Assembly (NCBI GenBank): GCA_018238155.1
Contig: JABCTZ010000046.1
Coordinates: 124,001 to 188,000 of the forward strand
Length of the DNA stretch: 64,000 nucleotides
Origin: Candidatus Heimdallarchaeota archaeon
GTDB taxonomy: Archaea; Asgardarchaeota; Heimdallarchaeia; JABLTI01
Direction of reading: 5' to 3'
In this document: positions 1 through 8,346 of the stretch, piece after piece
How positions within the stretch are numbered: the first letter of the stretch is position 1
How the letters are laid out: each line of letters opens with the position of its first letter
Program-made: the position numbers and the translations under genes
Notes under the pieces: generated by a model
What the model was told of the DNA's origin: nothing
What the model saw: only the letters and a program-made list of their open reading frames with translations
The model's database searches: none

Positions 1-432
1 AGAGTAAACAATTTAGCTATTAATGATTTAGGATTTATAGTTACTACAGGATCCGCAGAAGGAAGACATGATTATATTTTCATAAGGCTTTTAGTCGGTT
101 TTACCGTTGATGAAGATGATGATAATTTGAGTACTTATTTTGAAGTAGAAATTGGAACAGATCCTACTTTATTTGATACCGATCAAGATGGTTTTTCAGA
201 TGGACAAGAATTTCTGCATAACACTGATCCATTAAACAAATATAGCAATACGACTAATAGAAGTATTTTGTTTAATTTTGGTATAGCATTCACTTGTATA
301 ATTATATTCCTTTTTCTTGTAGTTAACTTCTTTATCAAAAAGAAAGGTAATGATGAAACTTCAGCAATAGTAAAAGTATACGATAAAATCATTTCTACAT
401 TTAAAAGGAAAAGAAGGATAAAACATGATTAA
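1..432 (+). CDS. C-terminal end of a surface protein with calcium-binding repeat and TM anchor (partial)
   Basis: The reading frame is open from the first base, so the start lies outside the window. The visible 143 residues contain an Asp-rich thrombospondin-type-3/EF-like calcium loop (DTDQDGFSDGQE), matching the repeats of the large surface protein at 42249-45395. This is followed by one hydrophobic helix (about 24 residues starting at ILFNFGIAF) and a basic tail of about 40 residues. I infer an extracellular calcium-stabilised stalk anchored by a C-terminal membrane helix. The long cytoplasmic tail differs from a short sortase-type tail, so it is probably a permanent membrane protein. The function of the missing N-terminus is unknown. 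Confidence 0.7.
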   Translation, partial: RVNNLAINDLGFIVTTGSAEGRHDYIFIRLLVGFTVDEDDDNLSTYFEVEIGTDPTLFDTDQDGFSDGQEFLHNTDPLNKYSNTTNRSILFNFGIAFTCIIIFLFLVVNFFIKKKGNDETSAIVKVYDKIISTFKRKRRIKHD

Positions 433-521
433 TCTTTAATTTTATGATGCAAAAAGATTTGGTTTTTTTGTAAAAATTTAAGAATGGAAATCTTTCCTTG
501 AATAACAAGTGTTGATTATCT

Positions 522-1361
522 ATGCCTATTTGCACAAATTGTGATTCTACTGTTGATGACGATGCATTCATTTGTCCTTTCTGCGGGATGAAATTAGAGC
601 AAAAAGATAAGCAAGATAACAATGAAGAACTGTCTTCGAATTTCATTGTTAAATTAGATTCTTCGAGCTCTCCAAATTTAATTGTAGAAAAACAATTAGT
701 ATCTCCACAATCTATTGGAGAGCCAATTATTAGTGAGGATCAAATATTTCATTCTCAAGATATCGAAGAAATCGAAATGGAAGAATTCCAAAATCAAAAT
801 GTGCCAATTTCTTTATCACCAGTACCAGAACGAAATTATCTCGTTTGGTTTCTTTTAGGCATTGCGTCACTTGGTATTTGTTTTCTAATTTACCTTTATC
901 TCAATTTAGAAGATTTAGAGAAGCATTCACATTATCCTCTTGAATTAAAGGCAAAACCTATCAAAGTTAATCCTTCTTCACTTTTGATACTTTTCTTTAT
1001 TTCAATCTGTTTTCTGTTCATACCCATTTTTTGGTATATGTATTATATTAAATATGCTAGCTTAACTAATCATATCCGAGAACAAAAAATAGATACTGCA
1101 CCAATAAAACTTCTTCATCCTATTTATTACATGATTCCTTTGGTACTCTCTCATATTTTTGCTGTAATTCCATTTATTATTAAACTAATTTCTAAAATAG
1201 ATATCAGAACTTCTATTCCAGAATTATTTTGGTCTATTTTTGCATTAATCATTGTTCTTACCTTGATAACATCTGTCATGGATTATTACTGGCAAAAAGC
1301 GTTCAATCACCACTGTAAAATTGCAATGATAAATTTGAATGTGATAAAAAATTCAGCCTAA
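522..1361 (+). CDS. Zinc-ribbon membrane protein, DUF4234-like
   Basis: 279 residues. A C4 zinc ribbon opens the protein (C4, C7, C18, C21), then comes an acidic, Ser-rich linker to about residue 105, then four predicted membrane helices (about 107-127, 154-176, 200-222, 235-255). The stretch at the first helix (NYLVWFLLGIASLGICFLIY) resembles DUF4234-type membrane proteins, which often carry an N-terminal zinc ribbon in archaea. No catalytic motif is seen. The ATG follows the preceding gene by 89 bases and has no clear Shine-Dalgarno. Function unknown. Confidence 0.75.
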   Translation: MPICTNCDSTVDDDAFICPFCGMKLEQKDKQDNNEELSSNFIVKLDSSSSPNLIVEKQLVSPQSIGEPIISEDQIFHSQDIEEIEMEEFQNQNVPISLSPVPERNYLVWFLLGIASLGICFLIYLYLNLEDLEKHSHYPLELKAKPIKVNPSSLLILFFISICFLFIPIFWYMYYIKYASLTNHIREQKIDTAPIKLLHPIYYMIPLVLSHIFAVIPFIIKLISKIDIRTSIPELFWSIFALIIVLTLITSVMDYYWQKAFNHHCKIAMINLNVIKNSA

Positions 1362-1432
1362 ATTATTCAAAAACCGGTTATTTCCACATAAAAAAAATAG
1401 GTATTTTAATAGTTTGTTTCAAATATCTTGAT

Positions 1433-1645
1433 ATGTTTCCCAATAAAGAACGTCCTTGTTGCCAAAATTGTGATCATTTAAGAATTGATAATTTTTGTTT
1501 GGTTAAAGGCAAATACATTCTTTCTAAAAATATCTATAAAAATCGTGACTGTGTTGATTTCTCTTTAATTTTGTTTAACAATATTATTCCAGAAACCAAG
1601 CAACAATCAAAAGAAATCATTGCTAAATTAATGAATGAGGAGTAG
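1433..1645 (+). CDS. Small Cys-rich protein, possible metal binder
   Basis: 70 residues with C9, C10, C13, C22 and C40. The spacing (CCxxC, then FC, then DCVDF) is typical of small archaeal proteins that bind zinc or an iron-sulfur cluster, but I cannot name the family. It lies on the same strand as the zinc-ribbon membrane protein upstream and ends 20 bases before the end of the convergent operon at 1666-5067. The remainder is charged and probably helical. Real gene likely because of the ordered Cys pattern. Confidence 0.55.
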   Translation: MFPNKERPCCQNCDHLRIDNFCLVKGKYILSKNIYKNRDCVDFSLILFNNIIPETKQQSKEIIAKLMNEE

Positions 1646-1665
1646 AGCAATTTTAGATTGAATAA

Positions 1666-2274
1666 TTATACAATAACTAATTTTACTGAAGTAAGATACG
1701 CATGAACGCCGGTATAACTTAATTCACTTAATTGACTATTCCATTCCCAAAGCTCAAAAATTATTTTATAGCTGGTTGAACTAGTTCCAAGTTGATTCAA
1801 AATTTTCGCTGAAAACATAAACCTAAATTCAGTTTCTGTTGAAGGTATCCATTGTTCTCCGACAGCAAGTACTTTTTGTTTCCAATGAGTTTTATGGAAA
1901 TATGTTGTATCATTTGTTCCATAAATATCCTGATTTATTAGGACAGATTGGAGGCCGATTTTTAATCTTACTTCAAAAAATTTGACTTGTTCGTAATGGT
2001 TGCCTAGAAGAATATAAAGAGAAATGATTTCAGAAGCTCCTTCTGTATTGTTATAATCAATATTTTGAGGGTAGCCTTCTGCTTCATATTTATCTTCTGC
2101 TGCATTGTATGTTAGTAATCCTAATTCGGCATAACCTTCTCCACTAATAGAAGGAGTAAAAATCAATGTTGTGGAAATTATAATACCAATTACAGTTAAA
2201 ACTAAAATAATTTTTGCTGCTAACTCAAAGTTGACTTCTCGTTTTGCTCGATTTTTACTATTCTTCTTAGACAT
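1666..2274 (-). CDS. Membrane-anchored ectodomain protein resembling the C-terminal half of DUF1616
   Basis: 202 residues: basic N-terminus, one membrane helix (about 21-42), then an extracellular beta-rich domain. The segment following the helix (GYAELGLL, then AEGYPQNI, then a Glu/Ser region, then LGNHYEQVKFFEVRLKIG) resembles the extracellular domain of DUF1616 proteins, which have the pattern of a Phe/Tyr-Glu strand, YP-x-N, Gly-Glu and a NHE-type strand. It is the last gene of the leftward operon that begins with the archaeosortase-like gene at 5067. I infer it works with the 2807-3523 product as a two-gene version of DUF1616. Family assignment is by eye. Confidence 0.6.
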   Translation of the reverse strand: MSKKNSKNRAKREVNFELAAKIILVLTVIGIIISTTLIFTPSISGEGYAELGLLTYNAAEDKYEAEGYPQNIDYNNTEGASEIISLYILLGNHYEQVKFFEVRLKIGLQSVLINQDIYGTNDTTYFHKTHWKQKVLAVGEQWIPSTETEFRFMFSAKILNQLGTSSTSYKIIFELWEWNSQLSELSYTGVHAYLTSVKLVIV

Positions 2275-2285
2275 GACTATTCACC

Positions 2286-2810
2286 TTACTTAGCAGCTTT
2301 TTTATCATTTCCCTCATTCAGGACATCTATTTCATAAACTATTTCCAAGTCTAGATATTCTTCATCACGCTTTCTTTTAAACCAACCCAAGATATTTCTA
2401 CCAAAAAAGACTATTATTGCAGCGATTACAATGATATTTATAGGGATAATAACATAAGGAAATATCTTACCCCATCGAGCATTATTAATTATCTCAGTTA
2501 CTTCATCTCTAATGGTTTCAGCAATAGTATATGCTTGATTATATAAGCCTACGCGATATTTTTCTAAAGCAATATTCAAATTATCAATGTAACTTTGAAC
2601 GTCAATTCCTTCCAAAGTGGCTTGCTCAATTTTCTCGAAAGCACTAACTATTAAATCGAAAGTCTCATCTTTGGTTGCAGCAGTAACATGTGTAACGGTT
2701 TTGAAGTTCACTAAATTTACTGTATTAATAAGCACAAGTAAAATCATTAAACTAAACAGAAATTTCCTTACTAGTACAATATTTCCGTTTATACTGACTA
2801 ATCTTTTCAT
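2286..2810 (-). CDS. Small secreted/anchored helical membrane protein of the archaeosortase operon
   Basis: 174 residues: N-terminal signal or anchor helix (about 14-34), an extracellular helical segment of about 80 residues rich in Glu, Ala and Ile, a second membrane helix (about 118-140), and a short charged cytoplasmic tail (KRKRDEEYLDLE). Its ATG overlaps the stop of the upstream gene (ATGA, 2807-2810), so the two are translationally coupled. No family recognised. The two-anchor layout with an external helical hairpin would suit a partner or substrate-presenting subunit of the sortase, which is inference only. Confidence 0.65.
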   Translation of the reverse strand: MKRLVSINGNIVLVRKFLFSLMILLVLINTVNLVNFKTVTHVTAATKDETFDLIVSAFEKIEQATLEGIDVQSYIDNLNIALEKYRVGLYNQAYTIAETIRDEVTEIINNARWGKIFPYVIIPINIIVIAAIIVFFGRNILGWFKRKRDEEYLDLEIVYEIDVLNEGNDKKAAK

Positions 2811-3523
2811 TTTTCTGCAACCTCAAAAACCAATGTTTGATCTTCTTTTTTCTTGAAAATATATCCATCTCGACTGAGTTTAATTCGTAAACCAATCGAA
2901 ATTGCTGTACATACTAAAATGAAAATTGACAAACTTAATGCTATTGAAAGTGTATTGAATCTAAATGTATAATTCAAAAATAATCCATCTAGCAACAAAA
3001 CAACAATACTTAATCCAATAGCAGTTGCTATTCTCTCCAGAAAACGAAGATTATCATCTAATTCAGGGAATATTGCAGAAGTTAATGCCCAACCAGATAG
3101 AAATAACATAAAGAAACAGACAAAAATATACCTTACATAGAAGAAAAAACCGGAGCGAACATCAATTAAAACTAAAGTTAATACTAACATTATTGTAGCA
3201 ATGGTTATCCAAAACTCATAGGCGAAATAATTTCGTGCGAAGAAATAGTCTTTAAATTTCTTTGGAGGATCTATTGGTTCAAAAATTGGTTCTTGTAAAA
3301 ATAAATCCTTTTCATATTCCATTTCACGAATAATGGGGAGAATTTCCTCTCGCGTTAGAGCAGAATCAATTTCAAGAGATTCAACTAAAGCTCTTACATC
3401 AAATGGTTTCTTCTTCTTCAGAATAGCACTTAATTTCTCTTTGATTGCTTGTTTGTCTTTCTCATTTTCTTGACGTTCTTTGTGCTTTTGTTTTCGCCTT
3501 TTATCTTTAGGTGACATAAACAT
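2807..3523 (-). CDS. DUF1616-like membrane protein (transmembrane half)
   Basis: 238 residues. Residues 1-45 are very Lys/Glu rich, followed by a helical region with a winged-helix flavour (FDVRALVESLEIDSALTREE), then four membrane helices. The membrane part (FVRYIFVCFFMLFLSGWAL, AIFPELDD, FLERIATAIGLSI) matches the DUF1616 pattern of a FLxPGYAL-like helix, ALFP and ERxALSxGLSI. In usual DUF1616 proteins an extracellular domain follows in the same chain; here the protein stops and a matching ectodomain appears two genes on (1666-2274). Second gene of the archaeosortase operon; 29 bases separate it from the gene upstream. Confidence 0.65.
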   Translation of the reverse strand: MFMSPKDKRRKQKHKERQENEKDKQAIKEKLSAILKKKKPFDVRALVESLEIDSALTREEILPIIREMEYEKDLFLQEPIFEPIDPPKKFKDYFFARNYFAYEFWITIATIMLVLTLVLIDVRSGFFFYVRYIFVCFFMLFLSGWALTSAIFPELDDNLRFLERIATAIGLSIVVLLLDGLFLNYTFRFNTLSIALSLSIFILVCTAISIGLRIKLSRDGYIFKKKEDQTLVFEVAEK

Positions 3524-3552
3524 CGCTCTTTGTTAGATATTCAGGAGGTAAT

Positions 3553-5067
3553 TTAATTGGTAGGCTCTTTCTTAGGTTGTTCGTTTACTTCAATAAATTC
3601 TTTTTCCTCTTCAATCTCTTCACTAAAGATTTCATCTTTACTATGGCTTTTACGAATACCGACAGTTTGAAGGAAGAACAAATAAAATTTGTGAAGCCAA
3701 GCATAGACCAGATAAAGTGCTTTGATATCAAGAGCATGATAGATTATTAGCAATAGTGTAAAACCTAGTATCCAGAAAACAAATGGTAAAGAAGAAACAA
3801 GTATATCTGCTAAATTTACATATAATAACGGATGACTTTTTTTGAATACATCATTAGAAGCTAATGAATATACCCAGGATTTTTGTAAACCAAGAGTAAA
3901 GATGTATAATGGAAAGATTGTAACAACGGTTATGATAGATGCCCATACTTTCTTTTTCCATTCTCCTGGTGTAGCAACTATTAAACCAATCATAAATGCA
4001 ACAAGACCAAAACCTGTACCAAATAAACCAATTTTGAAATCTACATTACGTGCATTTTTGAAAATTGAAACCCACCAATAATCAACTTGGTCAAAGAATT
4101 TCCTTTCAGCACCAAACCAATTGATAGCAACCATATCTGAAGAGCTTGCAATCAGTTTACTAAATCCCGGAATAAAACCAAACAGTAATATGACACCAGA
4201 TACTATAGCAAAAATACCAAAGGTTTTACCAACAAATTGCCATTTGTCTTTGTTCAATTCTTTACTTGGATAAAAAAATATTTTTTCGATGTTTGATTTA
4301 GTAACCTCACTTTGTTCTATTTCAGCAGAAACACTTTTCTCTGGATTAGAGTTATCAATAGATGATGTTATCGAATAAAATGATCGACCTTCAATTTTCC
4401 ATGTTAAACGTTTTACTCCTTCACCTATTGCATCCATCCAAGCTCCAAATGTCGATACAATTTTGACACCTGTTCGTTCAATTACTAGAGTAAATATTAC
4501 AATACCAATAAAACCAAACACTTTACTAAGCATATCATGTGCCCAGAAAAATGCAGTATGAGCTTCCATACCACCTTGATAGAGGTAATTAGTAAACCAG
4601 AAGTGAAATGAGACTCTGAAAGTATTACCAATATGCATCATCAATAAATTGACAACTTGAGCAATTGTTTTTTTGTGCCACTTTGCAGGAGTAACTAAAA
4701 TTAGAGCCATTAAGAGTGCACCTGCTTCCATTCCTGTACAAGCTCGAATAATTAGAAGAGTAATTGGATATCCATCTAATTTAATTCCTGGAAAATCTTC
4801 GCCGAATTGGACTAGTCCATTATTTAAAATATCATCATCAATTCTTTCATAATATCCACGAACAAAATCATCATAGTTCATCCCAAAAATAACCTTCATT
4901 AACCAAGCAGAATTTTCTCTTACTAATAATTCAAGGAATTCAAATGCGCCAAGCCAATCAAGTCCGAAATATAGGAACACTACCAAGCCAATAAAAATTG
5001 GAAAACTTCTCAAGAAAAAGTTCATTCTACTTCGGGGGTTAGAGGGATACCATGACACTTGTGACAT
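3553..5067 (-). CDS. Archaeosortase/exosortase-like membrane transpeptidase with a duplicated, degenerate second half
   Basis: 504 residues, many membrane helices. The first half has the exosortase/archaeosortase triad: Cys110 in RACTGMEAG, Arg151 in GNTFRVS and His177 in WAHDMLSKVFG. This family cleaves C-terminal sorting tails of surface proteins and transfers them to another anchor. Residues about 285-460 repeat the same layout (KTFGIFAI, then GTGFGLVAFMIGLIVATP before EWKKK, then NLADILVSSLPF) but the Cys, Arg and His positions are replaced. The C-terminus is acidic and cytoplasmic. It heads a leftward operon with DUF1616-like parts. A likely client with a C-terminal tail is at 42249-45395. 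Usual family length is about 180-300 residues, so this is a fusion. Confidence 0.8.
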   Translation of the reverse strand: MSQVSWYPSNPRSRMNFFLRSFPIFIGLVVFLYFGLDWLGAFEFLELLVRENSAWLMKVIFGMNYDDFVRGYYERIDDDILNNGLVQFGEDFPGIKLDGYPITLLIIRACTGMEAGALLMALILVTPAKWHKKTIAQVVNLLMMHIGNTFRVSFHFWFTNYLYQGGMEAHTAFFWAHDMLSKVFGFIGIVIFTLVIERTGVKIVSTFGAWMDAIGEGVKRLTWKIEGRSFYSITSSIDNSNPEKSVSAEIEQSEVTKSNIEKIFFYPSKELNKDKWQFVGKTFGIFAIVSGVILLFGFIPGFSKLIASSSDMVAINWFGAERKFFDQVDYWWVSIFKNARNVDFKIGLFGTGFGLVAFMIGLIVATPGEWKKKVWASIITVVTIFPLYIFTLGLQKSWVYSLASNDVFKKSHPLLYVNLADILVSSLPFVFWILGFTLLLIIYHALDIKALYLVYAWLHKFYLFFLQTVGIRKSHSKDEIFSEEIEEEKEFIEVNEQPKKEPTN

Positions 5068-5351
5068 CTATTTTTCAACCATCTTTAGGTTTGCAATAGT
5101 TATTCAAAAATATTTGCTTTAATTTTTTTAGGCAATCTTTTATTTTCAACATCTCTCTGCAAATAATTTATGCTTGATATATTTTCAACTCATTTATCGT
5201 TTATTTATAAAATTTACTGGAGATGGCAACTCTCAGAATTCATTTTAATCATTTAATTTTTAAAAAATATTAATATTATTTTAATCAAGACTCAATGAAA
5301 TAGAAGATGGGATAATACTGAACATTGGAATACTATTTTTTGTTTAGTAGT
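5068..5351. other. Intergenic region upstream of the archaeosortase operon
   Basis: 284 bases, very AT-rich, no ORF of note. It should hold the promoter of the leftward operon and the 3' end of the leftward regulator gene. AT-rich runs such as TTTATTTATAAAATTT (about 5200) could be TATA elements, but the composition makes this uncertain. Confidence 0.4.
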
Positions 5352-5717
5352 TTATTGATTATTATTTTCTAACCATTTCTTAATTGTTTGTTGACCATAA
5401 CCAGTTATCTTCCAAAAAGATTTTCTTGCAATAAGGGATTTTACAACTACTTCTTCATCAAACATACTTTTGAGATGATAATTCACAATATGATAACTTA
5501 GACCTATACTTTCAGCTATTTGAATCGTTGATACACGTTCATTTGGTAGTTCGTATAAATATATGAGAATTTTATTTCTCATTTGAAGTCCTTTTTTAGT
5601 ATTTCTTTTTTTGCGAAGGATTGCTTCAGAACGATCAATCTTTTCTTTTGACAAAGATATTTCAACACCAAAAATGACTGTTGTGTAAAGTATCACACAA
5701 GGCATCAAATTTATCAT
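5352..5717 (-). CDS. Winged-helix DNA-binding regulator (ArsR/MarR-like)
   Basis: Up to 121 residues. The C-terminal 75 residues form a winged helix: MRNKILIYLYELP, then VSTIQIAESIGLSYHIVNYHL (recognition helix) and a wing with VVKSLIARKSFWKITGYG. This is the pattern of archaeal ArsR/MarR-type transcription regulators. The start is uncertain: an in-frame TTG at 5652-5654 gives a 100-residue protein and avoids a hydrophobic N-terminus that does not look natural; ATG at 5717 is the longest option. It sits between the archaeosortase operon and the GalT-like gene, divergent from the latter; what it controls is unknown. Confidence 0.65.
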   Translation of the reverse strand: MINLMPCVILYTTVIFGVEISLSKEKIDRSEAILRKKRNTKKGLQMRNKILIYLYELPNERVSTIQIAESIGLSYHIVNYHLKSMFDEEVVVKSLIARKSFWKITGYGQQTIKKWLENNNQ

Positions 5718-5816
5718 TCGATTTAATGTTTAAAAAGAAGTTGGTTCGGATAGTATACTTTTAAAGGAACTTCAATGAGATGAGATAATTATTTTACAAC
5801 CACTTTTGTGATGATA

Positions 5817-6929
5817 ATGACTCCAATAAACGGATCAAAAAAACAAATAGAAATAACAAATGGAAGTGGAGCAATTACATTCGAAAAGAAGTTCCGTTTT
5901 GCATCTATTAAGAGTCCCTTGGAGAATTTCGAAACTGTAGAACAAAAAATAGAATTTAGAAAAGATCCACTACTCAACCATTGATCTAGAATTAATACTC
6001 TTAGAGCAGAACGTATTAAACAAGCTGCAAGTTCAAATGAAAGCTTTCAAACAAATTTAGAAGATTTAATAATGAAATCTGGCCAAGAGTGCTTCTTTTG
6101 TCCTGAAAAAGTTTCAATATCTACTCCAAAATTCCCTGAAAAATTAGGTTTAGGAGATCGTGTTATTGTCGACAATTTCACTTTATTCCCTAATCTATTT
6201 GTTTTCTCTGAATTTCATGCGGTGGGAACATTGGGTGAACAACATTTCACTCAATTAAATGAAATTAATGGAACAACTTGGAAAAATGCTATTTTAGGTT
6301 CGATTAAATATTTTAAAGCAGTTTATAATTCAAACAAACAAGTAAAATATCCATCTTTTAATTTTAATTTTCTACCACCATCAGCATCCTCTATTCTGCA
6401 CCCCCATATTCAAATAATACAAGATATCAAACCAACTAAAATAATTGAAGAATTATTACTGAAATCAGAACAATATTACAAAGAAAATGGTAGCAACTAT
6501 TGGTTGGATCTAATCAATTCTGAAAAGTCGTTGAAAGATCGTTTTATTTCTGAAAATGATTTTATGTGTTGGATTGCAACATATTCTCCATTCGGTAAAA
6601 ATGAATTAACAGGTATAGTGAAATTAAATAAAACTGATTTAACTGAATTCACTGAAAAAGAAGCAGAGCTCTTCGGATTAGAAATTACAAAAGCATTATC
6701 AGCGCTATTTAATGGAAGAAATGCAAGATCAATTAACATGGCCGTTTTCTTAGGTCCTGTTGGAGAAAATCATTCAAATCATTATAAAATTAACGTGAAA
6801 ATTGTAACTAGACCAATATTAGTTCCCAATTATACTGCTGATGTTGGTTTTATGGAATTGCTTCACAATGAACCAATTACTGAAACCTCTCCTGAAGATA
6901 TTGCAAAATCTGTTAAAGAGTTCTTCTAA
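5817..6929 (+). pseudogene. GalT-like uridylyltransferase (HIT superfamily) interrupted by an in-frame TGA
   Basis: Reading from ATG 5817 (or 5811) one frame gives a typical GalT N-terminus: FRFASIKSPLENFE, IEFRKDPLLNH, then TGA at 5982-5984, then SRINTLRAERIKQ and onward without further stop to 6929. Family members transfer UMP or AMP between sugar phosphates. Later motifs are intact: CFFC (zinc-type Cys pair) and the HIT catalytic triad in HPHIQII. Both sides of the TGA are in the same frame and match the conserved RxDPLTGxxSRI block, so the stop is a point change, not a frameshift. A shorter protein could start at ATG 6072 (285 residues) but would lose the N-terminal sugar/nucleotide-binding part. 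Could be a nonsense mutation, read-through, or an assembly error. Confidence 0.75.
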
Positions 6930-7374
6930 GAGTTCCCAGAAAATAATTGACGGTTTTATTATATTTGCTAGAAAAAAAACCTGATATGAGTGGATATCAC
7001 GAGCATTAAATCCAAAAGTCAAAATCAATTTTTTTCTATCTCCATTTCATTTACTCAAAATGTGGAGAGGTTATTCCCGTCTCTCGATTAAGGGCTTCCC
7101 AGGATGATAGAGAATAAGAGTAAAACAAAGTCTTCTAGCTAAATGAATTAAAAAGACTGTTTATTTTAGAAGGGGTGGGAGTGTAGGGGTCACACGCCAA
7201 AAAAATAGAAAGAAAAATGGAAACGAATAAGAAAAAGAAAAAAGAGGATAGCTAAAGACTTTTTAATCATAAAAAAAACAATAAACAATCAAAAGAAAGA
7301 AGAAATTCTTATTAAATGAAAAACGTAAAAGATAATAAGATAGACAGCGTAAAAAAAGAAGGAGATAAAAAGAA
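6930..7374. other. Long intergenic region with purine-rich strand and possible hairpins
   Basis: 445 bases without a credible gene. 7060-7200 is richer in G+C and has short dyads: GAGAG/CTCTC around 7062-7085, AGTCTT/AAGACT around 7130-7162 and GTGT/ACAC around 7180-7195. From about 7140 to the GTG at 7375 the top strand is strikingly A/G-rich with few T or C. It ends in a Shine-Dalgarno (AGGAG) about 12 bases before the start. It could be a long leader or small RNA; no known RNA family was recognised. Confidence 0.4.
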
Positions 7375-8334
7375 GTGAGTTTCCTAAGAAGATTAATCAG
7401 TGCCGATAAAAAGAAAAGCGGTGAGGATATAAGCTCAAAACAACACGTAGCAATAATAGGACTAGACGCAGCAGGGAAAACAACAATAGTAAAAAGAATA
7501 CTGCGGTCAGAATATACGCTGTCAAAACCAACGTTTGGAGTAAATATCGAAGTTTACAGATATAGAACATTGGAATTCATCGTTTGGGATTTAGGTGGTC
7601 ACGCCCCGATTCGCAAGACTCTTTGGAAGAAGTTTGTTACAAAAGCTCAGACTATTGTTTTTGTTGTTGATGCTTCTGATCAGAAGAGATTTCAGTTAGC
7701 CAAAGATGTTTTCTATGAAACTTTAGAAAACACTGATCCCAAAGCTCCTGTTCTTTTCTTGGCTAATAAATCTGATAAAGAAGATGCTGCCTCTTCTGTT
7801 GAGGTTATGGAAGCTTTAGATCTTCAACAAATGATTCGTCTTGATCGTCCTTTTAACATGTTTCGTTGCTCTGCTCTTACTGGCGAAGGTTTATTTCCCG
7901 CCTGGGATTGGTTAGTTGATATTGGAGCCAAGGATCAAGCTATTCCCACTTGGCATGTCAAAATCTTTTCAGCAGTTGTTTTTGATTCAAATGGTAAAGA
8001 ATTGGATCAATGCATTTTTGGCAATCCTACTCAACAAGCAAATGTTGCCACAGCTTATCGTGAATCTATAAGAGAAACTGAACGCTTTGCTAAACAAATG
8101 CGTGATTATAACGAAGCAGTTACTGTTCTTGAGATAATGAAAAATTATCAACTAGTGATTACTAAGAATAAGCTCTTTGTAATGGGTGTATTAATTGATG
8201 TCAATGACCCCGTTAGTAGAGTTTTAACAATTTCTAGCAGAATTTTCGAAGCAATTGAGATGGAATATCTTAAAGGTTTAAGTATTTCACTTCAAGAAGT
8301 TATCTCTAATTATTTTCCATTAGACTCTATTTAG
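7375..8334 (+). CDS. Sar1/Arf-like small GTPase fused to a C-terminal longin/roadblock-like domain
   Basis: 319 residues, GTG start after an AGGAG Shine-Dalgarno. GTPase motifs: P-loop GLDAAGKTT (29-37), switch Thr53 in PTFG, WDLGGH (71-76), NKSD (131-134), CSA (165-167). The glycine pair followed by His76 in place of the catalytic Gln is the Sar1 signature (DLGGH) rather than Arf (DVGGQ). No N-terminal Gly for myristoylation. Residues about 191-300 (VKIFSAVVFDSNG, a long helix, NYQLVITKNKLFVMGVLID) have the strand-helix layout of longin/roadblock-like domains. Membrane-trafficking GTPases of eukaryotes (SRbeta with SRX, Arf with coatomer longins) bind longin domains in trans; here they are in one chain. 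Codon use changes sharply near 7570. Confidence 0.8.
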   Translation: MSFLRRLISADKKKSGEDISSKQHVAIIGLDAAGKTTIVKRILRSEYTLSKPTFGVNIEVYRYRTLEFIVWDLGGHAPIRKTLWKKFVTKAQTIVFVVDASDQKRFQLAKDVFYETLENTDPKAPVLFLANKSDKEDAASSVEVMEALDLQQMIRLDRPFNMFRCSALTGEGLFPAWDWLVDIGAKDQAIPTWHVKIFSAVVFDSNGKELDQCIFGNPTQQANVATAYRESIRETERFAKQMRDYNEAVTVLEIMKNYQLVITKNKLFVMGVLIDVNDPVSRVLTISSRIFEAIEMEYLKGLSISLQEVISNYFPLDSI

Positions 8335-8346
8335 AGTCTTTTTTCA
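8322..8346 (+). terminator. Hairpin plus T-run spanning the GTPase stop codon
   Basis: AGACTCT (8322-8328) pairs perfectly with AGAGTCT (8333-8339) across a 4-base loop, followed directly by a T-run. The TAG stop codon lies at 8332-8334, inside the hairpin. Looks like a transcription terminator. Confidence 0.6.

Noticed and set aside
6072..6929. Treating the GalT-like gene as an intact 285-residue protein starting at ATG 6072
   Set aside because: The upstream frame to 5817 has clear family motifs (FRF, RKDPL, SRIN), so the short form would be an N-terminally truncated product of an interrupted gene.
7060..7200. tRNA or box C/D RNA in the G-rich part of the gap
   Set aside because: No T-loop (GTTCRANNC) and no acceptor pairing; no proper C and D boxes in the right order.
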